Positions 23,323 through 33,630 of a stretch of DNA of 64,000 nt are shown here, one piece after another. Position 1 is the stretch's first letter; each line of letters begins with the position of its first letter. A model generated the notes under the pieces. That model saw only the letters and a list, made by a program, of their open reading frames with translations. It did not search any database and was not told the origin of the DNA. Origin of the DNA: Massariosphaeria phaeospora (lineage: Eukaryota > Ascomycota > Dothideomycetes > Pleosporales); the NCBI GenBank assembly GCA_011032825.1, contig JAADJZ010000008.1:372001-436000 (forward strand), read 5' to 3'. Both the position numbers and the translations under genes were made by a program.

Positions 23323-23415
23323 AGATGGGACGAGGCGGTTGACGTAGTTAGTTGGGAGTTCGGGCATACGAGCTGCGGATATACAAAGATACTTGGGAGT
23401 CTGCAACTGAGCGAC

Positions 23416-25783
23416 CTATCCACCAAAATTCGGGTACGTGGGGTCGTCCTTATCAGTCAACTCTTCGCAAGAGAACCCCATCCCGTTATACGCCACCGTA
23501 TCCCTTATCAGCTTCTCCAACCAATCTTTCTCGATCCTCTCATGGAACTCACTCCCATCCTGAGTAATCCCGTTGTTGACAGCCCTGTACGACCACTCTC
23601 GGTGATCAACCGCATTTTCGTAGTTCAGATGCCACTCTGCATTTCGACCCCACTTAGGTCTGATCTTGTCGTGCAGGTGATGGCCGGACCAGCCTTGCCC
23701 CCAGATTTCAATGGACCAGGTGCCGAACAGCTTACAGCCACCGTGCGGTTCGCTGGTCCATGGATTGCGGAGTTTCTGCGGCTCGATGGACCAAATGACG
23801 TGGCCGACTCTGACTTCGCCACCGGCTTTCCAGCCCATCTTGTTGTCCGGGTCGTTGTCGCACTCGTTGAGGATGCGAGTCATTGCTTTCTTGCACGCGT
23901 CGAAATCATAGCGAATGGTTTTCCCTAGGGGCTTCCTCACTCTGAGCTTGACCCATCTCATCTCCTCCTTATAGTATTCCAGCTCGTAATCATCGACATC
24001 GTTGACAGGTGATGGCTCAAGGCCTGTGCCTGCTTTGCACATTTCGTCGATCAACGGCTCGAAGCTATCTCGCCTGCCGAATTGTCTCGTTTCTAGGTCG
24101 TAGCAGTTTAGCTCAGATTCTTCGATGCCCTCCAAACGGGCACCGGCGTGGTCTTGCTGGGTTGCACCGTTCCAGACGACCCTTTGGCCGTCTGGCACCT
24201 GCCGTTGCCAGCCTGATCCCTGTCCCTCCTTCACAAATCTTCTTATTGCTTGAACCCGGGCGAGGCCTTCAAGGCTATCGTCCCATTTGGGTTGTTCAGT
24301 CGATGCCATCCAAGTTGCGATTAGGCCGCCGACTAATCCAGCACCTGCTCAATTAGTTGCTGCGTATATAGATCAGGAATACAAAGAATAATTACCTAGT
24401 GAGGTTCCTCCGGCTTCGTCATTAATCTCTTCGTCTTTTAGCCATACCTCGGCTCCTGATGTAGGAGCCCACGTTGTGGCTTGACCTGCCCCTTGGCTTC
24501 TATCGGTTCGGGATCCATCGTGTTCCGTTTCCCCGACGGTAATGAGTGGATAGTTATCATGTTCCCAGTACGAAGGCCAAAAGTCGATGTTCGGCCGGCT
24601 GTTATTTTCATCGTTATCATCTCCAGCTGGCGTGACCACGGGAACTCCCAACCTGAGAAGTTCCTGGATAGATTTATGCACCTCCTTGGCCGCTACGTCG
24701 TCATCGAGTATGCCTACTGGATCCGTTGGGTTCGCCCCTCCGATTGCAGAGACGATGACAGAATTTCTCAATCGGTCTGGATGATTTACATGTGCAACCA
24801 CCCTTTCGAAGGCTCTGGCCATATCAACCAGTTCGCCATGGAATTTGACAGACACTAAAGTTGCGCTTTTTGCCACACCAAAGGCTTGGCTGCAGGCAAT
24901 CGATGCGACTTCAGTGCCGTGGGAATTGTCGACCTCATCCCTGTCTAGAGGTTCATCCATACGATCTCTCGAGTGGGTTGTAGCAACGTGCAGCGGGTTG
25001 GGGAACTCTGAGCCAGCAAAGATCCCAGTTTGGATGCCCTCTTCGATGATGTAGATGTATTTACCTTCGCCCGCATGGCTCTCGTAAACGTAATCCCACT
25101 GGGGGTTGTCCTCGTCCAAGGTTTCGCCTCTGTGATGCGCCACTGGTCAATCACCGAATTCATCACCAAACTAATGAGACTTACTCAGGTAGACTGACCG
25201 CCCTTAGTGTGTTGGACGCCTCCACTTGCCGGAACCATTGGACCGCACGCTTAGACATGGTCATTCGACTTAGCATACCCGCGGTAGTGCCTAGGTGCCC
25301 GTGCTCCAGCTGACGCGGTCTGGGTATGCTTAATCTTCTATATGGTTTTTCCTCTTCGTAGACGCGACTAAAAGCTGGGTTCTCTTCGATCTCCTTGAAA
25401 GCACCTTCTTTTAGCAGTAGAGCACCCCAGCCATCCACATTTCCAGTGTCACGATCCGTCGCTATGATCATATAGTCAGGATCCGTGACCTTGCCTCTGA
25501 GCCATTCAGTAAGAGTTTTCATCGCTGAATCGTCTTCTTTCTTGGATTCTTTTGGAACTGCAACATGTGTTGCAGGTTTGTTGTTGTTTTGTGCCTGTCG
25601 AAGCTGCATCTTGGCACGAACGCGTTCTCGTCGCTCCTTGCGCCGTATTTCGAAAGGTAGCAACACCGGTCCTGGCATCGAGGTCGAGTTGAGATCGACA
25701 GCTCTGCCAGCATGGTCAGAGAATGCCTCGGAACAGACAGCCTGGAGGAAGAAAAGCCATAGTAGATTGAGGAAAAGCATCAT
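23416..25783 (-). CDS. Secreted subtilisin-fold (S8) protein with altered catalytic residues
   Basis: Model: complement of 23416-24344, 24396-25129, 25185-25783 (2262 nt, 753 residues). Signal peptide MMLFLNLLWLFFLQAVCSEA, then a ~180-residue pro-region-like part. The S8 core spans about 220-455: KYIYIIEEGI stands where the catalytic-Asp motif (V-I-D-T-G) is expected, giving Glu229. His270 is in NSHGTEVASIA and Ser443 in GGTSLGAGLVGG. The oxyanion motif reads VVTPAGDDND instead of AGN. The last ~280 residues form a C-terminal domain with Cys and Trp conserved-looking blocks (YDFDACKKAMTRIL...CDNDPDNKMGW...VIWSIEP), often seen on fungal secreted hydrolases. It may be a weak or inactive protease. 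Splice sites were chosen to keep the S8 blocks in frame. Confidence 0.87.
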
Positions 25784-27718
25784 GTATGACTGACTAATGG
25801 AAGAAAGGTATATCGAATTTGTGATGAAAGTTGACTAGGAAGTTATCGGGGGGTTATTTATACGAATCAACGTGACTGAGAATAGAACCCATCTTGAACT
25901 TGCCGCTGCAGAGCAATGCCACAGCTGACAGGCAAAACAAAGTCGTTACTTGCAACCGACTTCTGAATCGGCTGACACAACGCCTCTTCCTCATAATCCT
26001 CTCGACCTATCCATCATGGACAGAGACTGGATATATTTCAAAGCTCAGGAACGGTCATCTGCATCGATCCTGGCGGCAAATGCGGCAACGAGGCCATGTG
26101 TCCATGGAGTCTGGACAAACGCGATCCCAAGATAGCGAAGGAAGAGGCTCAGGTCGATTCCAGACACATCTCACGCTGTGATTACGCGGTAATGTTCTGT
26201 CTCTCGGCGTCAAATGCGGCAAAGGAGTACACCTCGCAATGACAAACATGAAAACGAACATGGGATATGAAACGAGCACAGCCGTAGAGATAGAGGTAGG
26301 AATGTTATCTCACTCTATCGGTTCGCCAGATGCTGGTTGCTCCGCCTCGGTTGGGTTGAAGTCAACCACGCCGCTGTCATCTGGCTGTTCCATCGTCGAG
26401 CTCCTGTGCCGTCTGCCCGAGTTCACGCGAGCTGCTGAAGACTGCAGAAATAATGATCCATAGGCTGTAGATAATCGCCGAGGTTACGGCAAGGAATGCG
26501 ACGTTGTACCGGGGATTCAGAGGTCGCTTGATTTAATGGTGTATGTAGGTCGTGGTGTTTGCTGAAGTGAACTGTCAGAGGGGAAATGCGGCACAGCAGC
26601 TGCGCGTATTGGTCGAGAAAGAAATCTTTGGATGCCGTTCGACACTCCATCCCCTGGGTCGGTTCGATGCATGCTGCTCATCAGTAGCATTCAGGTCGAG
26701 GCCTCTTCGTCAGTGGTGTTGTCGCCGCCGCTCGCTTCGTAGTCTAACCTCATACTAATCGACGGATGATTGCACAGACTCCTGGTTCGATACAGTTTGG
26801 CTCCGATAGAGGTCGATGAATGGAGTGGTGGGCGCGATGATGATGTTCTTTTTGCGATGAGGAAGGTATGCCGAGCTTGACCCCATACGGCTAGCCGCTG
26901 TCCTAGCTTCCGTCCCGACCTCCTACAGACACTCCCGTCACCTTCAACATCCATCCTGACGACAACTTTTGCCCCCACGAGTGTGTCCGCGAGGCCAGAA
27001 GACCTTTTCGATGTCCCGATTTCAAGCCGAACCTCGCAGCGCCGGATGGACGTGCTAAGCTGGTCAGATGCTGGCCCGCATGCGCTTTCGCAACGAATAA
27101 TCGCGAGAGTGAATTGGCGAAGGAGAGGCTAGGAATCTTGTGACGGGGCTCTGCTCAAGTATGTGTTTGCTCTGCTGTTCTTGCAGTTTTCCAACACATT
27201 ATCTTCTATCACTGTCCCATATAACTTTCTTCCTTCCAACTTTAATGCTAGATACTCATACCTACATCAGCGCTCCTAGCCATATATCTATCCACCGTCT
27301 CCATCCACCACCACTCCAAACTCAGCAAGTCACTTGACCGTACACAGTCCTCCCATTCATCGCCGGCCTTACCTTACGACTTTCACAATCCCATATCGCA
27401 GTATCTGTACCAGGACAAGGCGCAAAGTTCAGTGATAATAAACTTTAGTTAATCATTACTTCTATCTAGTAAGAATGGCTTCTGCTTTCTTGACATTGGC
27501 GATGGATCGAACCGAACTGAACAAGTAAAAGCGAGCGCAGAGCTCAAACATCGTTTCCACAAGGCGGCCGAATCGATTAACGTAAACAAGAAGAGACGTT
27601 TATCATATCTACATCCAACACCAAAGCCCCTCAACCCGCCACACCCAAGCGCTGTCCAGCCATATTTACTGACTCCGTAAATCATAAAGACATATATGCA
27701 ATCAAGCAAACCACGCAT
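25784..27718. other. 1.9-kb intergenic region, no supportable gene
   Basis: Only short frames (under 100 codons) on both strands. No repeats of note. It holds the 5' side of the subtilisin-fold gene and the 3' side of the PPPPY protein. Confidence 0.4.
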
Positions 27719-29608
27719 CTACCCCGTCGGCACTCTCATCACCCCCTTCCCCTTCCCCTTCAACCCCTTACACCAATCCGCCCACTCCACCGCCCCCTTC
27801 CTCACCAACCTCTTCACATCATCACGCGCCTCCTGCACCTGGCACTGCTCGTCCAGCTCCGGCGTCAGCACCTGCACGCGGCCGCGCACATCGAGCTCGA
27901 GGTCGCGGCCCGCGCGGCGCGTAGGCTGCCAGCCCAGAGCGGCGAGGACGGCGTCTTCGGTGATGGCGTCCGAGGTGGATGAGGAGGTGGTGTTGTTGTT
28001 GTTGCCGTCGTCGGAGGGGAACAGCGACGGGTTCTGCGCGTGGCACGCGCGCGCGAGGTACCGGGCGAAGACGTCGAGCGCGGGCGTGGCCTGCATGTGC
28101 AGCGCGATACCCGCGTCCTTGTCGCGGCCGCGCTTAATCGGGCATTTGCTGTTGTCGTCTTTCGGTAGTTCCTTGGGCACCAATTCCTTGGGGCCGAAGT
28201 CGTGCTCGTGGTGGCCGCACGTGCAGCCCTTGATCTCCATTTCCACTGCGTCGCTTGTCGCGTCATCAGCGGATGTGCGCCCGTCCAGCTCCGCAGATGC
28301 GGGTTCATCGAGTTCCGCGTCCCGGGGCTGCTCGAGGCTTTCGCCGCGCTCCAGGCCCTCGGTCATGCGGCGGCTGGCCTGCGCGCCCTTGATGCTCGTG
28401 TTCGCCCACACGCCGCTCGCGCTCGTTAACCCGCCGAAGGTTATGACGAGCGAGGCATCGATGGTGGCGGCGATGGGCAGGAGCGTCGATGCGACGACGG
28501 CTTCGCGCCGTGATTTCTCGCGCGTGCGGAGCAGGGTTGAGAGGAATTCGGCGCGGATTTGCGGCGGTGTCAGGGGTAGGGAGGGCGGGTAGATGAGGGT
28601 TAGGTGGGAGAGAGGGGGCGCTTTGGATAACGTGGTTATGGCGGTGGGGGAGCGGGTGAATGTGGGTTTGCCGTCTGGCTTGAAGGGACATGATTTTTGG
28701 CTTGTGGGCGTGGACACGCGGTCTCCTGTTGGCGTGTCAGGCTCTGTGTCGGCAACTGCTTCTGTGGTGGACGAGATAGCGCCGCCAGAGACGCGGTCCA
28801 GGAACTCGACGTTAGAGGAGCGGGTCAGGTTGACGCCCTTGCCAATGAGGATGGTTGCGCTGGCCTTCATGCCGACCCAAGTCGCTTTCGAGGCCTTGCC
28901 GGCCGTGGCTTTGCGCACATCTTCTTGCCAGAGGCGCTGCGTCCGGTGCCATTTGGGTTCTCGCTCTCCGGGCGCTGGTTTCGAGAGCGGCGGCGGGGGC
29001 GGCGTGTAGATGAGGAAGCGGTCGGGCACGTCCTCTGGGTTGACGTTCTTCAATTGGGGCTTTGGGAAGGGGAGCAGGTAGGCGGTGAGCTTTCCGGGCT
29101 CGCGGGTGTGGCGCAACGGCTCCGTCGAGGGCAGGATGTCGATGCTGAAGCGGCTGGTGCTTGAAGAGGAGCGGGTGGATGGCGCCTCGATTTCGAAGCC
29201 GGCTTCGCGGGCTTTGGCCGACGAGAAGGTGCTGGATACGCGGGCAGTACTGGGCCGATCGGCGGGGATGGGCGTAGGTAGTTCAACAGGTACTGGAAAC
29301 CCGGGCTGGGGCCCGACGTATATCTGCGGGCTGTTCTCACAGCTATACTCAATCGGCGCCTCTTCAGGTGCATCGACGTACGCCTCATATGGCGGTGGTG
29401 GTTCATCCGGATGGGCGTCTTCGTCGTCCATTGGATCATGTCGCTGCGATTGACTGCTGCTGATAGCCGGCGACAACGGCAGCGGCACGGACGCGCTGGA
29501 TTGCACCTCCAGTGGGTTATCCTGTTGTTGCGGCGTGAAGTCGTTGTCTGGTGAGTGGATTGACGATCCCGAGCGCGCCACGACGGGTTCTTGCACTTGT
29601 GAGGCCAT
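27719..29608 (-). CDS. Large Pro/Ser-rich protein with a PPPPY motif, unknown family
   Basis: A single 629-codon exon, ATG 29608. The N-terminal ~170 residues are disordered and Ser/Pro/Gln-rich, with DEPPPPYEAY at 68-77, a PPxY motif of the kind bound by WW domains of Rsp5-type ubiquitin ligases. A second proline run YTPPPPPLS lies near 207. The middle (about 215-440) looks folded (KWHRTQRLWQEDVRKA, SSNVEFLDRV, LSHLTLIYPPSLPLTPPQIRAEFLSTLLRTREKSRREAV). A His/Cys patch (GCTCGHHEHD) lies near 470. The C-terminus (VLAALGWQPTRRAGRDLELD...VEWADWCKGLKG) looks conserved. No membrane segment or signal peptide. I do not recognise the family. A role as a ubiquitin-ligase partner rests on one motif only. 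Confidence 0.8.
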   Translation of the reverse strand: MASQVQEPVVARSGSSIHSPDNDFTPQQQDNPLEVQSSASVPLPLSPAISSSQSQRHDPMDDEDAHPDEPPPPYEAYVDAPEEAPIEYSCENSPQIYVGPQPGFPVPVELPTPIPADRPSTARVSSTFSSAKAREAGFEIEAPSTRSSSSTSRFSIDILPSTEPLRHTREPGKLTAYLLPFPKPQLKNVNPEDVPDRFLIYTPPPPPLSKPAPGEREPKWHRTQRLWQEDVRKATAGKASKATWVGMKASATILIGKGVNLTRSSNVEFLDRVSGGAISSTTEAVADTEPDTPTGDRVSTPTSQKSCPFKPDGKPTFTRSPTAITTLSKAPPLSHLTLIYPPSLPLTPPQIRAEFLSTLLRTREKSRREAVVASTLLPIAATIDASLVITFGGLTSASGVWANTSIKGAQASRRMTEGLERGESLEQPRDAELDEPASAELDGRTSADDATSDAVEMEIKGCTCGHHEHDFGPKELVPKELPKDDNSKCPIKRGRDKDAGIALHMQATPALDVFARYLARACHAQNPSLFPSDDGNNNNTTSSSTSDAITEDAVLAALGWQPTRRAGRDLELDVRGRVQVLTPELDEQCQVQEARDDVKRLVRKGAVEWADWCKGLKGKGKGVMRVPTG

Positions 29609-30556
29609 GTCGAGGATTTGCCTATTTGCCTTTGAGGAGCTGAGATGTGTAGGAGAGAATAGGCATCAAGGTTCCCCATAGGGCTTATATATACGCCCAA
29701 GCACTCGCCAGCTCCCAAGCACGATCCGTCTGACATGTTCCCGGCCCCGGTGCATGCAAAGCGTGAGGCTTGTCGACGATCGTTCTAGCGCCGCCGTTCT
29801 TGACAACATCGTCCCGAGCACACGTTCGACGGCCCCCATATTCCTCCCGAGCAGGGATAGCGCAGCAATCCTTCCAGGCGACAAGGCTGCGTGGTTGGAC
29901 TCGTAAGTAATCACCCAACGAATACGCGTATCGGAGGCGGAGCAACTCAGTCCACGCAAGCCGACGGGTTACAAACCGCCGTTCTAGCAATTCATATCCC
30001 TCCGCCTTCTACCCTCCGATTAACAATTAACACAAAAAAACGAAAGCGTACCGAATTAATCCTGCGTAGGTGAATTTCAATCTTAAAGTCTTATTTGCGC
30101 CCTATGCATAGACTTCGCAGCATGCAACCGATTCGAGGTTTTTTTTTAGCTTTTGGCCCCTACATAATCAGTCTCGCATGGCTAGCCCAAACAAGTCTAG
30201 TTCTCGACTGCGCTTCGTGGTGAGCTTTATCTGGACTGCACATCGAGGCTTTGCTATGTATGCCTGTATCTAAAAGGCTACAGAGGAGACAGGGTGATGA
30301 TGCCATAGCTGCTGCTGCTGTTGTTAAAAGTGGTATTCATCTAGCCATGCAACTACATCTCTCTGGATCGCACTTCTCAATCTCGTAATGCCTGTACTTG
30401 CACGAAGCCCTACCATGTCCCTTTCTCCCCCAGCGCGAGTCCTGTTGTTTTTCAGAGGTTGGTATCGCAGCATCCGGGGAGCTGTGAGGTGGCACAGTGC
30501 GTGCAGACGCAGGGCTGAAGCAGTCGTCATGCGAACCACACTATGACCGCATTCAA
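29609..30556. other. Intergenic region between the PPPPY protein and WASP genes
   Basis: About 950 bases with no gene. It contains a T-run near 30137-30149 and a short CTG microsatellite at about 30307-30321. Confidence 0.4.
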
Positions 30557-32647
30557 TCACCAGTCATCCTTGTCGTCCTCATCGTCTGCGATGCATTAGT
30601 ATACCAGCAGCCAATAAGAACGTGACATATTCAACTTACCGCTGTGACTAACTTTACTCTTCCTCGCCGCAAGCGCGTTGGCCAACGCGTTAGCCAAGCC
30701 ACCATCTGGCCCTGCTGGTGCTGCACCCCCACCACCAGCTGGAGTGGCTGCTGGCTCCTGGCCCGGTACTGCAGCAGCACTCCTGTCTTTCTTTTCTGTA
30801 TCTGAAACTTTCTTCAGTCTGGCACCACCACGTATATCGGCGAGCAAACCGCCATGTCCAACTGCGGGTTTCGGAAGTCCCGCATTTGGCATGGGTGGTG
30901 GTGGAGGGGGTCCAGAGCCTGATGGCATCGGCGGAGGCGGTGGTGGACCAGACCCCGAGGGCATCGGAGGAGGCGGCGGGACCGCGCTCTTCGGCATGGG
31001 TGGAGGTGGAGGAACCGCGCTGTTTGGCATAGGAGGAGGTGGCGGAACTGATTTCGAGGGCATTGGGGGAGGTGGAGGCACTGCGCTGTTTGGCATCGGG
31101 GGAGGTGGAGGCACTGCACTGTTCGGCATCGGGGGAGGCGGCGGCGCATTATTTGACGGTGGGAGAGGAGGTGGTGGACCTGGCGCTGGTGGGACCGGCC
31201 GTGAGGCCGATGGGGGCAGCGGTGGTGGTGCAGGCGGCGCAGTGTGCATGTGTGTTAAAGGAGGCGGCATTGGAGCTGGTGCACTCTTTGGCGGCAGTGG
31301 AGGCGCGGCCACACTGATCGAAGGAGTGTCCCGAGCTGGCGGTGGGGGAGGAACTGGTCCACGACTCGGTGGAGGAGGAGGCCCTGAGGGCACTCGGTTC
31401 CCAGCAAAAGGAGGGGGTACGCCGAATCTAGCCCCTGCCGGTTTCTCCTCGTCTTCGACGGGCGTCTTCGGAGGTCTTGGAGGCGGCGGAGGACCTGGGT
31501 TCGCCATGGTGTTGGATGATGCTCGGGCTCTCGATGGGGGCGGCGGTGGCTCCTGGACGAATTTGCCAGCATCCGCGATCGGGGGAGGAGCGCGAAATCT
31601 CGGGACCGGTGGACCCGGCGGAGGCAGCGGTGGAGACGCTTGTCGCGGCGGCGAGGGCATAGGGCTCACAGAAGATATACTGTTCATTGAAGTTGCGCCG
31701 GGCACATCAGTGCGCGTCCTTCGCGCTGGTGGCGGAGCCGGAGGAGGCCCTCTCCGCGAAAAAGAAGTCCCGGTGTTCTGGGGGCTGAGGGCAGCTGCTT
31801 TCGCGGGAGGAGCGCTGGGCGGTGGTGGTGGCGGCGGAGCTCTCGATTTCTTCTCGTTGCTTTCCGCCTGGATTCTCTGTTCGATCTTCCTTTGCTCAAT
31901 GTAGAGCTTGATGAAATCAGCATTCTCCTCAATCTGATCCTCGGTGATGCCCATGGCCAGCAACTCCTTCAGCAATGGCTGCCACGATGGGTCTGTTTTA
32001 TCAATGGCCGAGTTCTGAGAGCTGGGTGGATTCGGCCGGCTGTTCTGCACGGGCGGAGGGGGGATGATGGAATGCGCTTGAGGAGGGGGCGAGGCATGCT
32101 TGCGTCCGAAAAGGCCGCCGAGTAGGCCGTGACCGTGGCTCTGGCCATTTGTCGCCGCGCCCGCGCCCATGGCAGCTCCAAAGGGCTTATTCCGCGTGTT
32201 CTTGTGCGCGTTCTTCTCGCGGTCGTCCATCTTCTTTTTGAACGTCTTGGCCTCCTTCTCGTCGCTAAACGACAGTCCCGCTAGGCAGTCCTCGAGCTCG
32301 AAGGTGTGGAAGAAGACGCGGTCCTGGTTGTACGAAAATGTGTCGTAGAGCTCCTGGTCCCAGAGCACGCCGCGGTTGGAGGGCTGTCATGAGTTAGTCA
32401 ACTGCTCGTGCTTCTTCAGAGGTGCACCACCACCTACCGAAACATCGACCAGCTTGATCCAGAACGTGTTGCCCACCAGGTCGTTGGCGAGCACAGCCGC
32501 GCCCTGGAGACCCGTGTACGTCCATCGCTGCCTGTCGGGGTAGGCAATGTACAGTTTGGCGACGGCGACGGCGTGGATCTTGTTCGAGGCCTTGGGGACG
32601 GTGCGCTTGACCGTCAGCTTGTCCTCGTCGGAGAGAATCGAAGGCAT
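30557..32647 (-). CDS. las17: WASP/Las17 actin nucleation-promoting factor
   Basis: Model: complement of 30557-30585, 30640-32383, 32438-32647 (1983 nt, 660 residues). Exon 1 and the start of exon 2 encode the WH1/EVH1 domain ([68 protein letters not shown], about residues 20-125). A GBD-less linker follows, with KKSRAPPPP at about 190, then a very long proline-rich region with about eight near-identical [15 protein letters not shown] units. A WH2 motif sits near 575-590 ([16 protein letters not shown]). The last exon is only 29 nt and supplies the acidic Arp2/3-binding tail ending DDEDDKDDW. It acts at cortical actin patches in endocytosis by activating Arp2/3. Missing the last intron would delete the acidic tail. 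Confidence 0.96.
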
Positions 32648-33630
32648 GGCCGTGGAAGTCGGTGTCGGTGGCTAAGAATGGGGAGGGCGGTGGTGGTGGT
32701 GCAGCTGGGCTTCGACGCTTTGACGTGTGCTCTTCAGCTCAGCGGGGCGGGTGTCTTCCCGTGTGAGCCCGGCCACGCATCGAGGCCGCGCGAGAGAGTC
32801 GGCGAGTCGAGAGGTAAGGCGTGTACAGTGGCAGTGAAAACAGGCCACGCGGACAACTGCAGTCGCCAGCGTCTGGAAGAATGGAGAAAGTGGTGGAAAG
32901 GTGGAAAGAGGCCCAGCTGCCAACGTCAGTCGTGAATAATGCGCGGCTCCCACCGAACCAAGCGGGCGGAAAGCGGGTGCTAGCGCCGTGTCGCCAAGAC
33001 TCCCGTGTCGTTCAACTTCTCCGCTGCTACCTGGACATCATTCCGTGCAAGCGCAGTGAACATCGCAGAGGCTGTTGCCTAATCTCGATAGCCTGCTCTA
33101 ACTCTCCAACGTCCACAGAGTAAACATGCTAGGACTATCCCATGCCTGTACCTATTAAAAAGCTCGGTATTCCTTAACAAGCCGTTTAGAGCAGCACTGG
33201 ACCACACTGTATAACGATATCTCTCTTTACTACGCGAGAGATACATTTCCGTTAGGGAACGTTAAGTAGCTGTAAGACGGAAGACTAGAGTATGCGGATC
33301 CGATATACTTGATAACAGGCAGCGTGCATATCATGCCCATGTCCATCACCAGCTCACTACCTGAGTACACCGTACTACTCAGTGAAAAAACGCATCGCAT
33401 TGCATCGCATTCTCAAACGAGAGACAGCGCCATTCCCATCACTAATAGCGGTACTAGACTGCAGAAGCCCAAGCGCTCGACCATCAGCCGTGCAGTCATG
33501 CGGAAACTGTACAAGTTTGAAAATAGAGCTCTACGATCCTTCCTCATAGCCAAGTTCCTCTCTTTCTGCAGCGGCCATAGCGAAGCATCGAAGAGAGGGC
33601 GTAATAACGCAATTTTTACAGCCGCGCGAT
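32648..33630. other. Intergenic region between WASP and the methyltransferase
   Basis: Just under 1 kb of divergent/3' flank. It includes a gcattgcatcgcattc-type short repeat near 33394-33412. No gene seen. Confidence 0.4.

Noticed and set aside
30678..31904. 408-codon glycine-rich plus-strand frame
   Set aside because: It is the exact antisense of the WASP proline repeats; CCN proline codons read backwards as glycine. No independent support.
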